Source: Copromyces sp. CBS 386.78 (taxonomy: Eukaryota > Ascomycota > Sordariomycetes > Sordariales > Sordariaceae). From it: a stretch of 64,000 nt of DNA. The stretch lies in the NCBI GenBank assembly GCA_030685235.1, contig MU839101.1, positions 248,001 to 312,000 of the forward strand, in the 5' to 3' direction. Position numbers and translations under genes: made by a program. The notes under the pieces were generated by a model. It saw only the letters and a program-made list of their open reading frames with translations, was not told where the DNA came from and ran no database searches. Positions 37,874-50,509 of the stretch are shown piece by piece; the stretch's first letter is position 1, and each line of letters opens with the position of its first letter.

Positions 37874-39278
37874 GGTGTCGCGTGAAAAGCTCTGCCGGTA
37901 TCAAGGAGCTGTCGAAAGAGGTTCGCGATTCGTCTGGGTGGGCTTCTCTGAACAGTCGTTCTTATTCGGGCGTGGTTACAGCTTCCGAACGTCCCAGCAT
38001 GTGTTTCCCAAATACGGCCGAACGGCAACGCCACTCATTCTACCATGCGCCGGGGGTTTGCTGCGGAAGGGTCGAGGCCAGCTCGGGTTCTAGGAGGATT
38101 CGAGATGACGGTGGCTCGCTGCCGTATGATGTTGCTTTACCACGGTCGCCTGTCGCCTGGTCGACGGTAATCGCTGCAGGTGGACGGGTGACGGCGCACG
38201 GGAGACAACGAATTGAGGATATGGGGCCGTGGAGTGTTGAAGAGCCCGTGAAGAGCCCGTGATCGTCGCCGTTGTTGTGGCAGCCGCTGACGTTGTTGCA
38301 AAAGGAAGATGCTCTAGCAAGGCTAGGGTCCTAGGGTCGTGTGTGCGTGTCTGCGTGTATAGGTCGTTCAGTCGTTCAACGACCGCAGCTCGGAAGCTGC
38401 AAAGCCGATGTATGGTGTCTGCGCAACAGGCAATGTTTGAAAACCGTGAACTCGTAACAACAAAAGTCAAGGTGTCGATCAACAGGAAGCGGATGGTCGA
38501 GTCGAAGGAAAGGGAGCGAACGATGCCTGCCCGTGCTGGGTTGAATCTGACAGGTTGGCTTGTCGTTGTTGGTTCCTTGCTTCGGGTTCCAGTTGCCTGG
38601 GCTGTTTGACGATTCGATCCCGCCCGTCGAAGTGAGTGGTCCTCCCCGCCTGCAGCGTTGAGTGTCCCGCAGCATGTGCCGCTATGAACGTGACAGCTTG
38701 GAAAGAAAGCCTGTGACGCGAGGCGCGCAGCCGTGTCACCACTGTAAACTTTAGCCCGGGAGATGCCTGCTGCTTGTGCACGCCCTGGCATGTGCTCGAT
38801 TCCTGGCAGCAGATCGCTTTCTGATTGGTCAATTCTCCTCCTGTCCCCAGCTTGACTAATATCAGCTCCACTTTCCGTCCCAATGTCCAACGTGGTTTTG
38901 ATGTTGTGCGCCTGTCGTCCAAATATGTTTGTTGCAGACGGAAACAGATCGAAGAACGCTTTTGATGATTCATAAGGTTTTAGTATTTTTCTTTTTCTTT
39001 TCGTACTCCATATGACCGAAAGTTGTTGTGTATATACCTCACCCACCAAGAACGTCTCCAACTAACGAGCCGCTTCCAGTATGTTAAAGTTATGTAATTA
39101 TCTCATTAATGATAGCCGCCATCATGATTATTGCTCGAGATTGACATCAGGCAAACATGCTGGTATCCATCATCATCATCGGCCATTTTGATTATCCTAA
39201 CACTAACAGCCCAGGTTGGCATACCCTGAACAACGTAGTAGTCACTAACTTCCTTCCATCAACAACCGTCCAAGACGA
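37874..39278. other. Kinesin-3 promoter / 5' leader region
   Basis: 1.4 kb between the kinesin start and the stop of the aminopeptidase gene; both genes are on the minus strand. A 323-codon open frame (39061-38090, -) starts at TTG, is rich in Ser/Thr/Arg/Ala, and has no domain I recognise. I treat it as leader/promoter sequence. Confidence 0.5.
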
Positions 39279-41531
39279 CTAAGCGGCCGCAGCAACACCC
39301 AGATCCTTCTCAACCATCTGCCTGCAAATAGGATGGTAGAATTCGCGGTTTTTCTCAAAGGTCTTGAGCGCCAGCTCCCGATCGACCTTGTTGAGACCAC
39401 GGAAGAGAGGACGGACGAACTTCATGCGACCAACGTCTCCCAAGAGGTCAGCAACGCCCTGGTAGGCGCTGGTGTCCTTGGAGCGCATGGCAATATGGAA
39501 GTAGGCGGCCTTGAGCTCCGCGTTCTTGGATTCAGAGAGGCCGTAGGCCTTGCCGAGTGCTTGCTGTGAACGGTGTTAGCATACTGCTGACTGGCAGTTG
39601 AGAGTTGGGCACTTGAAACTTACCGATTGCTCAACCGTCAAGGGCTGCTCAAAGTCCTGCACGGCGTTGAGGAAGACCAGAATCTGGTTGCCAGTCCAGG
39701 ACGAAACGTCAGATGGGCTAGGAGTGAAATCCTTGCTCTTCCACTTCTCAGCCAGCTCGTAGCACACGTCCGCAAGAGAGGTGTCGAACTCGGGCTTGGG
39801 AGGAAGGCCGGTGCTGTGGAAGCGGCCCTCCCAATCGATCGAAGCAATCTTGTCCTTAAGATCAGAGTACTCGGGGGCGCTGAAGAACTCGAGGAAGGTG
39901 TCCTTGAACTCGTACGAATCAAGCGACTTGTTGGACCACTTGCCAAAGTAGTAGGGAATGAACTTGTCAAAGTTCTCTCTTCCAACAAGGCGGTCGAGAG
40001 ACCAGACGAAGTGGAAACCCTTCTCATAGGGGACCGTGCTGAAGGCATCATCGGGGTCGATACCCTTGTGGCTGATGCAGAGCTTGGTGAACTCGTGATC
40101 CTCTCCGTACTCCTTGATAGCCTCCTCTGTGGAACATGCGTTAGTGGGAAAATCCTACTTATTGGGAGTTTGGTCTCTGTCAATAATTCTTACCAAGCGC
40201 CTTCCAGCCCCTGATGGCGGAAAAGTCAAAGTGGGCATCACCACCGTGGATGGAGGCAAGAATACGGCGCTCGAGATACATGGTCCATCCTTCGTTCAAC
40301 CAGCTAGCCAGGTGTTAGCACTCGTGGGCAAATAATGATCAATGGCCTGCAACTTACAAGTGCTCCCAGCTGCAGCTGGTGACCAGGTTTCCACTCCAGC
40401 TGTGGGCAAGCTCGTGGGCGATGACATCAATGTTTTGCTTGTCACCACTGATGATGGTAGGGGTAGCAAAGGTAAAGATGGGGTTCTCCATGCCTACGGG
40501 GGATCACATGGTCAGTTTTCACAACACGATTCCAAATCATTTCTTTGGTCCTTGCACTCACCTCCATAAGGGAAGCTGGGGGGCAGGACGAGAACATTGT
40601 ACTCTCCCCACCTGTAGGGGAACACAATCTTCTCAGCAGCCTCCAGGAACTTGTCCATGTCACCCTCCAGCTCCCATTGAGACTCCTTGAGCTCATTGGG
40701 GCCGGTGCAAACACACGAGCGCTTGCCGACAGGGGCGCTGGCGATATCTCCAGACGAAAGGGCGAACAGGTAGGACGGGATGGGGACCTTCTGCTGGAAC
40801 TTGTACAGCTTCTCCTCGCCCAAGTCCTTGGTCTCATCGGGTACAGGCACACCACTGGCCACAACAACGTAGGGGCTGGTGATGTTGAAGTCGTAGGTGC
40901 TCTTGACATCCGGGGTGTCCTGGCAGGGGAAGAGCGAGCGGGCGTGGATGGCCTGGCACTGGCTGAACATGAAGGGGGCCGCCTTGTTGCTGGTCTGCGC
41001 CGGGGTGAGCCACTGCAGGGCAGTGCACTTGTCCGTGGTGGCAAGCTCAATCTCGACCTTGACGACCTCGCCCTTGGCGGCACCCTCGGGTACGGCAATG
41101 TGAACCGGAGAGCCGTTCGGCTCAGTGCGGGCCTTGGTCTCCCACGTCGAGGGGGCCGAGTTGAGCTTGATGGAGTTCACGGCAACATAGCTGGAGTCAA
41201 GGATGATCTCCTTGCTGGCCTTGTCCGTCTGGGACTCGAGCTCGAGGATCACGGAGCCGCGCAGACGCTTGTCTGTGAAGTCGATCTTGAGGTTGGCCGT
41301 GGTGTGACGAGTCCTCCAGGCGTCATAGTTGGACAGGGTGTTGGGGTCGCGAATGGGAGCCATGTTTGCGGTGCTGGAGCCAAACCAACGGCCGCGCTGA
41401 TACTGGGAGGAGAGGAGGTTGGAGGATGCTGTTGATGCTGCTGATAGCAGTGATCGTGATGACGGCGAGGATGGTGATGGTGATGACAGTTGAGCAAACT
41501 TGGCCCCTCGAAGAAGACCTCTACCCCACAT
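39279..41531 (-). CDS. Leukotriene A-4 hydrolase-type M1 aminopeptidase (leucine aminopeptidase 2), with mitochondrial-type extension
   Basis: Five exons: 41531-40562, 40493-40358, 40303-40194, 40126-39624 and 39563-39279. Introns are 40561-40494, 40357-40304, 40193-40127 and 39623-39564 (GTGAGT or GTAAGN donors, all AG ends). Total is 667 residues. Zinc and catalytic motifs: GGMENP (323-328), HELAH (350-354) and the third ligand Glu373 in FWLNEGWT, an exact HExxH-x18-E. PYEKG gives the family Tyr. The last exon is the helical C-terminal domain ([20 protein letters not shown]) typical of LTA4H. It should release N-terminal residues from peptides and may have epoxide-hydrolase activity. The first 56 residues ([16 protein letters not shown] ... 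[11 protein letters not shown]) contain no acid and six basic residues, like a presequence. A second ATG at 41363 (context AAACATGGC) gives the usual cytosolic start [13 protein letters not shown]. Confidence 0.94.
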
Positions 41532-44500
41532 CAAGACAGCCTCGGGGACTCTGTCTGATCACTTTTTGTTGCAATTATTCCCGCTACGTATTGTGCGCAC
41601 AGTTGGTGGTACTACCTTGTTGGGACTATTTAGTAATCCCAGCTTTCAATTCGCAAATGTTTGATCACAAAGAGCCGCTCTTACCCTCACTTTCCTTCAC
41701 GCCTTCCTTCTTGGTCGCAATGTGTGGAATGGCATCAGCCGATAGGACAACGAGGGAGCTGCGTTAGTTAGTGCGGAGGGGGACGAATTTCCTATCGCGA
41801 TATGGCTGAAGCTTGAGCTTTGACCATCTCGGCTTCCTTGACCAGATGTCAATCGCTCCGCTCAACTGGGAGATGCTCGACTTACACGCCTGACTGAACT
41901 CTTCAACATTAACCATCATCAGACATTCACCCTCGCATCTTGGTTGCCAATTCTCAAGCATTGCATCGAATAGGTGTATTCGATCTGTGAGTAGCACAAA
42001 TACCCATATGGCTTTTTACAGCTATCAGATGGATTTTCCTGTTCGGAAAATGAATAGGCAGAGCAGGGCCGCCTTCTTTTTTTTTTTGGTGCTCCTTCGC
42101 ACCCAACAGTCAGGAACTCAAAATTCAGTGGTGATTGATTTGGGCCCAACCCAACGGTTCTTTGAGCTTGGCGAACGTATATTCACGGCGAGAATGGATG
42201 GTCGAAGTGTGTAAGGTAAATATCGTAGAATGCCACGTTTCAGACCCCCTATTATCAGTCCGTTTGTGATAATTCGGCAATGTGGTCAAACGCCCGGTAA
42301 TGTTTGTTTATGTAGTCTACGATGTTTCGATTGTGTAGAAAGGGTCCCGGACCAGTTTGAAACATATGTTCCGGTGTAGTTTCAATGGATTTATCTCCCC
42401 AAGATGAAGTGCCGGCATACTAATAAGAGTCGCTATAACATTTGGGCAATGCCATTTTGTTAGGTATTTACCATGTAAATATTGATGTAGGTCGTTAGGT
42501 ATGGGTATGTGACCCAGGTTACAAAACGAAATAGTTCTTGGGAAGTGCACATAGGAGGTGGTATTACCCAGGAAGGGGGAAGTTTTGATATTCGGAACCT
42601 GTAGGTGATAGCACAGTTAATATTTACCGTTCCCCTATTTTTATCACCTCCCCCCACTGTTACTCCGTCCTCGTATAGGCGAGCAAATTATGGTCCCCGA
42701 CATCACTGTGGCATGACCTGATGCGGGCATACCTGAGTGGTATTATAGACAATCTGGGCTATAAGTTCGCAGGCCGAGGTCGGTGTTGTGTTGCTGCTCT
42801 TCCAGGGGCATCGTGAAATTGTGAGGCCCGGGCATATGACTCTCTTGTCAATACACACATCAGCATAGCACGCCAGGTTCATTAATCTTGAAGTGATCCC
42901 AGTCGCGGAAGTCGTCCGCAAAATACCGCTTCGTTCTCCACAAAGTCCACCTTCATCCTCCCGTTTAGCCGGCAATTAATAAGTACCTGTCCGCTGGCAC
43001 AGCAGGTAAACTTGGCTTTAAGCCGCAATGAGATCGACACCTTGTTCTTGGATTGAGGACATTCGGTACGTCTCGCGTTGAAAGCTGCCGTGGATGATGC
43101 TTTATTTGGAATTGGCGAATCAGACCTGCATTTCCTTGAAACAACTGTTTGAGCCCCCGCATCCCCGGTAGTGTGTTGGATGTAGATAGATGTCATGTGG
43201 ACGATGACTTCGCCTGTTGAACTTTTCAGTCAACCATAGACGAGAGTGCGTGATGTTCATACCAGATAGCTTGGCTCAAATCACCGGTTGTATACTTTGC
43301 CTGATCATGCGAATTGGTGCCCATCACTCTTTCAAATTCGCCAGGCTACCTTATCCCTGAGGCTACCGAGTATACAATCTCGGAATGACAGGAACCCGTC
43401 GATAGTGGAAAGGCAAGAGAAGGTTGCCACAGTTAATCCTTTCTCCGCGGCGAAAAGGGCAGCAGGGGAGTCACCAAGGGCGAGACCGGAAAGCCGCTTG
43501 TCCGGGCTCACTATGACTGAGGCACGGTTAAAGGAACCGAGCACATGGTCTTTGGCCTTGACAGTGGATGCAACGTGGAACCTTGAGGTTCTGGAGAGGT
43601 CATGCACGGGGTGAAATCCGAGCCGAGTGGTAGCAGCTAGGCCCAGCTTTGCTCGTGAAATAGGTATCAGTTGAGGGGCTGCCAGATAGTTCAATGCTAT
43701 CGTGAGGGCAGATAGACGATGGTCCTGCCGTAGCGTTCGGTGGTTGCTAAGCATGGTTCTGGATTGGGAGCGATGCTAGTGATGATCTCGGCAGATTGAG
43801 GAGTTGATCTCCGCGTAGAGACACGGCGCAATGGGACAAGGTAAGTAGACGAGCTGGCGAGGATGCTCGGAAGACGGCCGTGGTGAATCAGTCCTATGTG
43901 ACGGTCGCCCGGCCAAAATTCCGATGTTCCATTATCCGCCATGGTGCCTGACAACCTATGTAGCACGAGCAAGAAAGATTCGGCAACTCGCTTAAGATGA
44001 TACCCCTGAGCAATTCACAAACCGTTAAGGGCTAACAGGTTCTGTGCACGTGTCCGTCTGGGCAGCCCATTGTTGGCGGCAAGGGTGGGATAGGTCCGTC
44101 GAGGTTCCCTGTTGTCGAGGGAGTCGAACAAGAGAAGACTGAGGAAGAGACCGTGAATCTCGGTCACGCCGGCGTCTCAGGTTCGATCTTGGGTACCTAT
44201 ATTGAAACCCCAAGCGCAAGATCTGGAAGCGGAGGACGGCGTGAGTTATCCAGAGGGCCCCATCTCGGCTCTACATACTTACTATGTACCTCTGTCCGGG
44301 TCACGCAGCCCTTCGTGATGAGATTCTAGTAATGCATATCTGCCATAGGTTGTGTAAATAGGCTTGGAGGGGCACAACGTGGTGTGGACGCTATGATTTT
44401 GGCTGACAGCAGCGCCTTGGCCCGGATGAACGAAACATGGAGGCAGGTGATGAACTGGAAGAGCAGTGCTGGATTGAGTGTGAGTCGGGTTGTTGTTGTT

Positions 44501-44612
44501 GGTGCTGGTTAAAGTACAAGTGGTGTCCACAATGAAGCTACCCCTAGCGATTTCCGCATGTTGTGAGCTTTGAGGGCAGGGGAAGAAAGTAGGTCTCTGT
44601 GAAACTTGATGG
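41532..44612. other. Intergenic region between the aminopeptidase gene and the retrotransposon
   Basis: 3.1 kb. Contains a T10 run near 42079-42088 and AT-rich DNA from 42230 to 42680. Short frames such as 43754-43332 (-) and 43196-42882 (-) carry no domain that I recognise. No RNA gene was found. Confidence 0.5.
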
Positions 44613-44617
44613 ATCCT

Positions 44618-44850
44618 TATGAGATGGATCACGAAAGATGATGAGAATGATGATGTGTATTGAGAGATCCAGCTATCTGAAGCTGGAGGGGATCACTAGT
44701 TATATAGAATTGGTGATAAAGAGGAAGGTCTATAAAGGAGGGGATTCTGGGTGCTGCCAAATCCGTTGTCAAAGGAGGGTTGCAAGGCAAAGGCCCTATA
44801 GTACGAAAGAATTAGCGGTCTATACAGCAAACGCCTAGAATCTTCTCACA
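44618..44850 (-). repeat. 3' LTR of the copia-type element
   Basis: 233 bp. By hand alignment it differs from the 5' LTR at about 19 sites, every one a C/T or G/A transition; about 14 changes lie in this copy and 5 in the other. Confidence 0.95.
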
Positions 44851-47800
44851 CACCCCCACAGACCTAACGAAGATAATCTATCTATATATAAACTATTACG
44901 ACTCCTTTTTCTTGGTATTTAGCTAGGGGATATCTCTTTTCGTAAGCCCCAGCATTTTTACAAATTTTCCGTATTTATCCGCCTTTAGGGGTTTCGTTAA
45001 ATTATTAGCTATTATATTAGTACTAGGGATGTGAATAACTTCAAACCTTTTCTATTCTATTTATTCTATAACCTATTTTAACCGTATATCGATATAACGG
45101 TTCCTTCTAGGGGTTCTGAAAGCCGTAATTCTTACGTTGGCACTATCTATAAAGAGGATCCGCTGCGGTTGTACCATACCTAACTCTTCCAATATTCTAG
45201 CTACCTAGTCAGCTGATCTAGCTATTGGGACCAAATTAGTAAATTCTACTTCTATTATACTTAAAGTAACGAAGGCCTATTTTTTTGATTTCCAAAATAC
45301 TAGCCTAATCGTTACGAATATAATATGCCCAGCTTTACTATACTTTATTACGATATTGTTTATATATAAGGCATCTATATATATCTTGAAGTTGAAGTTT
45401 GGTTATTGTAGAAACGAAAGGCCTCCTAATAGTAGTCCTAAATCTAGGTTATTTACTAGATATCTAAAGAGATAGCGTATTACGTAGTCGTGACGGTCTG
45501 TTAGTTTAGCGTTACTTTTACAGAACTTATTGACTATAAATGTAATATCTAAGTGTAAGCCTATAAATGCGTAGTTAAAGGAGCCAATCTTCTTAATGTA
45601 AGGTTTCTAGATCTCTAGTATTTTGATGGCTGGCGCACCCCTATAGATCTTGTAATCTGGTGGCTATAGAGTATTAGCGCCTTTTAGACTATCGTACTCA
45701 AACTTCTTGATAATTACTTGCATATATCGCTATTATAATATAAATACTGTACGTTCCTATCTATTACGAACGATATTATAACCTAGAAAGGTTTTGATAT
45801 CGCCCATTAATTTTAGCTTAAACCTAGATTTCAGTTAATTAACGATATTTTCAATATCTTCGTTTCTCTATACCGTAATAAGAAGGTCGTTAATATAGAA
45901 TATTATTAATACTCCTCTAACTTTATTAATAAAGAGATAGGTATCTATACCTAATATTAAGAAACCTAGTTCTAATAAAATAGGATTTATAGTATTAAAC
46001 TAATATAGAAGGCTCCGTTTCAACCCGTATAGAGTTCTACGTAATAAGTATACCTTCTTAGAATCCCTTATTAAACTTATTGGTTATTTAACATAATATC
46101 TTTTCCCTTTTAGAATAGGGGCATTTAAGAACGATATATTAAAATCGAATTATTAATAATCTAGATTTTAAATAGCTATATAAATTAGAAAGATTCGAAG
46201 GCTCGTACTATTGGCTACTACAATATAAATATTTTCAATATTCTATAAATCTTCCTATTCCTTATTACCATAAACTACCTATTTGGCCCTAGCTTCGTAG
46301 TTTTATATAATAAGGTTGAATTTCTCATTATATACCCATTTGCCAAGTAGAACATCTATATTAGGGGTTTTCTCAACTAGGTTCTATACTTCTTAATCTT
46401 TTAATACTTTTACCTACTTTTCCATCGCTAGAAACTAATATATATCGAAGTTTAGGAGCTTTTTAGCCTATCTATAGTTTTTAAGGATAATTCGCTCGGT
46501 ATTATTATGGCTATTAATTTCCTTTAATACCTTTATAATTATAAGGTATTAAATAGGTAGTAGTCTTATTAACCGGTTAAATTCCATCGTTCTATAGTAG
46601 AATAATAGTTTACCTAGTTCGTTAATTATCCTTTTATTACTATATTTATACCCTTCTAATTTCTTAGCTTTAGTTCTCTTTAGACGACCTTCTCGTACTT
46701 CTAGGGGAATAGAGTTATTCCTAACGGTTTTAGCCGCAGGCTTTAAAGAAAGTTAATTATTTAAAAGAAGTATTAAGGGAGTAAGGGGTACTTATATAGG
46801 AGTTAGAGTAGTAGAATTAGGTAATAGAGGCGGCGGTACTAGAAATCCTTATTAAGTCATAGGGGGAGTTAGAAATCCTTATTAAGCCGTAGAGGGAGTT
46901 GGAGATGCTAAGGGTATTAGTACTAGGGGTATCGCTAGTGTTAGAGATAATAGTATTTACTAGAATTCTATAAGGGTTTAGAAAGGTTTAAAGGTAAATG
47001 GAAATATAAACCTCTTAAATAGGTTCGGTATTTTGATACTACTACGTTAGGAAGGGGTAGAGATTACCGCGTTATCCGTTGTCGTAATCGCGTCTCTAGA
47101 TTTCGAAGATTTACTAGATCCGCTAGAGGATCGTAATCTACTCGAGGATCGTAATCTGTCGAGTGGGCTGTCCTTTAGTAGGATAGCATCCTCCTCGTTT
47201 AAATTATAGAAATCTATCGTCTATTCCTCCTATTCCTCCTCCTCGATGGATTGTAACGGCTAGTCTTATTATAGATCTTGAATTAAGGGTATTGACGATA
47301 GCGCCGGTATTAATAATAGGGTAGGGTAATAACGCGGTATTTCGAGGACCGCGGGGGGGGGAGGCTTAGGTTAAGATTGTTATTCAGTTTCTACCGAGTA
47401 CGGTATTATTAATTATTGCGTTGTACCTATTACTCTAATTATTACCTCTTTTTTTTATTCCGCTACGTCTTCTATCTTTTAAATACTATGATTTTCGAAG
47501 ACTATTATATATTAAGGCTTATCCTCTCTTTCTTTATCCTTATTCTCGTTATCCTCTACGAACTTAATAGTATTCGTTCGGATTATTTCGTAAAATTCTA
47601 GATCATATAGTTAATAAATACGGCCGTATTCGTTACCGTAGTTGAGAAAGTGGGCTTTTCGTATTCGAGGGGTAAATTTATCGCTTTATTCGCGTTTTTA
47701 AAGTTTGATATAATAGTAGGCGATATACTAATATTTCTATAGGTATTTAAAGTAAAGTTTCCTTTAATTTATAGGACTATTAGCGTAGGTATAAAGTAAT

Positions 47801-49895
47801 TTATAGGGATTTATTTTATTTAGATTTACTTTAGTTAATAATAAATTTATAATTTTAACGGCCGTATCTATTATAAATAACTAAAGAATTATAAGGATTT
47901 TAGTTTCTTAAATAACAGTCCTAATTTTCGTTATAATAAAGTGGCTAATTAATTTAGTTAAACCGTTTATTTATAGCGTATAGGGTATTATTTTCTAAAT
48001 TTTAACGCCTTCCTATTTTGCCTATTTATCTAGTTTAGAATTCTTGAACTTTATTATCGCCAGCCTAAATTCTAGACTACTATTAAGACCGATGATATAG
48101 ACTTTTAAACTAGTTTGTAACTCTACGAATCTCTTCTATTTAATTATTATTCTAAAAGTATCGCCTTTATTAACTACAAAACGGACCTATCTATAAATTG
48201 TAGCTATATAAGTAAAATATACGACATATTTAATACCTATATAGCTAGGCTAATTATAGTTAGTAACGTCTACCCGTACGTATTGTAGTACCCTAGTTAC
48301 TATAGTACCATAGGCTACCTTAGGCATTTTATTTATTATTTTCGAAATATTATATACTTTATAATTATCCTCCTCCTATTTAGATATAAGGATCCCTACT
48401 TTTTAGTAAGCCTCGATAACCTATTATTTACCGGTATATATTAAACGTTTATATATTATTTTATATATTATTGAAGCTATTAGGGCTTTAGGAAGTTTTC
48501 AATTCTAGTCGAAATTATTAGGAAATATAGTAAATAGGGTAAAGACATTACTAACCTAACTATATTATATAATATATTTTCCGTATAAAATTTAGTTACT
48601 TTTTATTATCTACTCTATACCATTATTAAGAAGGCTAATAAATGTAATAAAATTAGTTAGAACGTTGGGGTAGAATTATACGTCCTTAATCATTACCTTT
48701 ATTATACCGTATTATATTATTAATATCGTTAATTCTACTATGCCTTTATAATACGAGTATATAGAGTTACTATTGCCTACTACGTATTTAGAAGGTTCGT
48801 TTAACAATTGTATATCTATAAACTATTTAAGATAGTTGAATATACTAGTAGCACATCTAGAATCGTAGAGAACCTTATTACATATATTATCGTTATTATT
48901 AATATTATTTATCAGTTATACCTTAAGAGCTTATTGGATTTTAGCATTTAAATTAGTTATAGGCTCTACTAAAAATCCTGATTATTAGAGTTAAAATTAT
49001 TACGGCTTAATACTATAAAGTTATTAACGTTACTATATAGAAGGGAACTCTTTAAAGAGGGATAGGTAAGGCTATTATTTATATTAGTAATAGCTATAAC
49101 TATACTAGACTTTACCTCTATTAATTCTTTCTTTTTCCTCTATATATTTAGTGCTTTCTTTAAGTTGCACATCCAATAGTCTAGGGTTTTGGGATTTCTG
49201 TAATATCCGCAGTCGAAGTATTTATAGCCTTTTATTATATCTTTACTATACGTAGAATACTTCTCTGTCTCTTTCTTCTTCTTATCCTTATTATTTTTAT
49301 TACTTTTATTATTATTATTATTATTAGCATTATTAATTTAAGTAGAGACGTTGAAGGTTGGATTCCTCTTCTCGCTATTGCTAATAGTATTAAATTTCCC
49401 CAAAAAGACTAATGGAACTAGTTTCTTCGTCTCTATATCTATAGCCTAGAGGCGAGCCTTAATAGGATATTGGGTTCTGACTATATTGAAGAGTATAACT
49501 ATCTTAAAATCTTCGTCGATAAGAAGGTTGGCTTTTATCACCCGTTTACGACAAACGTTATATTATTATAAGAATGATTCTATAGTATTAAAAGACTATT
49601 TTTTAAAGGAGAAATATTCTTAAAGGACATTTGCTCTAGCCTTATCTGTGACCTTCGTAATAGCTTTCTAGACTAATTGGTAGTAATAGCTAGGGTCCCT
49701 ATTTCGCAGATTCCAACTATTAATTTGTAGGGTTGTTCTAATATTCTTTACTTTTAGGGTACTATAAATAGTAGCAATTGCTCTAGCTCTATTGGCTCGC
49801 TATATTTCGTATTTTTTCGACGTTTTGTCGTCTAGTTCTAATTTATCCTTAGGACTGAAAACGTAGTCTATAAAGTTGGTGTAATCTAGTACGAC

Positions 49896-50180
49896 CTAGA
49901 GAGCTAATTCCCAGTCGCTTAGATTCTTCTCGCCCTTAAGTTGGATGAGGGTTGCCGTGTCGGCGAGGTTGTTATTTGAAGCTATAGCCGCTAAGAGGGC
50001 AAATAACGGGGTTATTTTATTGTTAGGGGATGATTGATCGTGACTATCGTCTTGGTAGATAATCCTCATCAGGGTATCGGTAAATCGTCGACTTAGGGAA
50101 TCGTCAGGAAATTCGTCTAACTTAGAGGGGTTGTCAGGGCGTAGATCGCGTCGCTGACTTTGGGGTGCCAGGAAAATCAT
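49896..50180 (-). pseudogene. Gag N-terminal remnant of the copia element
   Basis: The longest surviving open frame in the element (94 codons). It ends in ADTATLIQLKGEKNLSDWELAL, the typical beginning of a copia Gag domain. It is broken by stops downstream and cannot give a full Gag. Confidence 0.75.
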
Positions 50181-50256
50181 CTAGCCGAGGGGTTGTCAGG
50201 AAGATCGTCTGACTGTGGGGTTTCTATTGGGAGGTCGCGCTGGTTAGCGTTGCGAC

Positions 50257-50271
50257 AGAGGGCTCATGACC
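50257..50271 (-). other. Probable primer binding site (initiator tRNA-Met anticodon arm)
   Basis: Directly after the 5' LTR the minus strand reads GGTCATGAGCCCTCT. GGTNATGAGCCCT is complementary to the anticodon stem-loop of eukaryotic initiator tRNA-Met (GGGCUCAUAACC) with one mismatch. This is the half-tRNA priming known for Drosophila copia. Confidence 0.65.
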
Positions 50272-50504
50272 TATGAGATGGATCACGAAAGATAATGAGA
50301 ATGATAATGTATATTGAGAGATCCAGCTATCTGAAGCTGGAGGGGATCACCAATTATATAGAACTGGTAATAAAGAGGAAGGTCTGCAAAGGAGGGGATT
50401 CTGGGTGCTGCCAGATCCGCTGTCAAAGGAGGGTTGCAGGGCAAAGGCCCTGCAGCACGAAAGAACTAGCGGTCTGTGCAGCAAACGCCCAGAATCTTCT
50501 CACA
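50272..50504 (-). repeat. 5' LTR of the copia-type element
   Basis: 233 bp, starting TGTGAGA on the minus strand and ending TCTCATA (TCTCACA before one transition, giving a perfect TG...CA inverted end). Same length as the other LTR with no gap in a hand alignment. Confidence 0.95.
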
Positions 50505-50509
50505 ATCCT

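Larger units (their letters stand above)
44618..50504 (-). mobile_element. Ty1/copia-type LTR retrotransposon, heavily mutated by RIP, non-functional
   Basis: Element of 5,887 bp on the minus strand, bounded by two 233-bp LTRs and a 5-bp target duplication ATCCT (44613-44617 and 50505-50509). The inside is strongly AT-rich with dense TpA and stops in every frame. Surviving traces read right to left on the minus strand, in copia order. These are a Gag N-terminal piece (50180-49896, with LKGEKNLSDWELAL), a Cys-rich knuckle remnant near 49.2 kb, a mutated reverse-transcriptase catalytic motif near 45.87-45.91 kb (FYINDLL, one catalytic Asp changed to Asn), and an RNase H end near 45.09-45.2 kb (RYIDIRLK, with a stop in the upstream Trp position). 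A polypurine-like tract (TGTGGGGGTG) abuts the 3' LTR at 44851. All detected lesions are transitions. No intact open frame remains. Confidence 0.93.

Noticed and set aside
38090..39061. 323-codon open frame on the minus strand upstream of kinesin-3
   Set aside because: It begins with TTG, has Ser/Thr/Arg/Ala-rich random-looking composition and no domain, and lies where the kinesin promoter/leader should be.
40545..41435. 296-codon plus-strand frame
   Set aside because: Antisense shadow of the aminopeptidase gene; Val/Gly/Leu-rich as typical of such shadows.
44150..44200. GGTTCGATC, resembling a tRNA B box
   Set aside because: No A box or acceptor/anticodon stems could be folded around it by eye; not a tRNA.
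44851..50256. Possible CRISPR-like or tandem array in the AT-rich block
   Set aside because: No regular repeat/spacer units; the block is a RIP-degraded retrotransposon interior.
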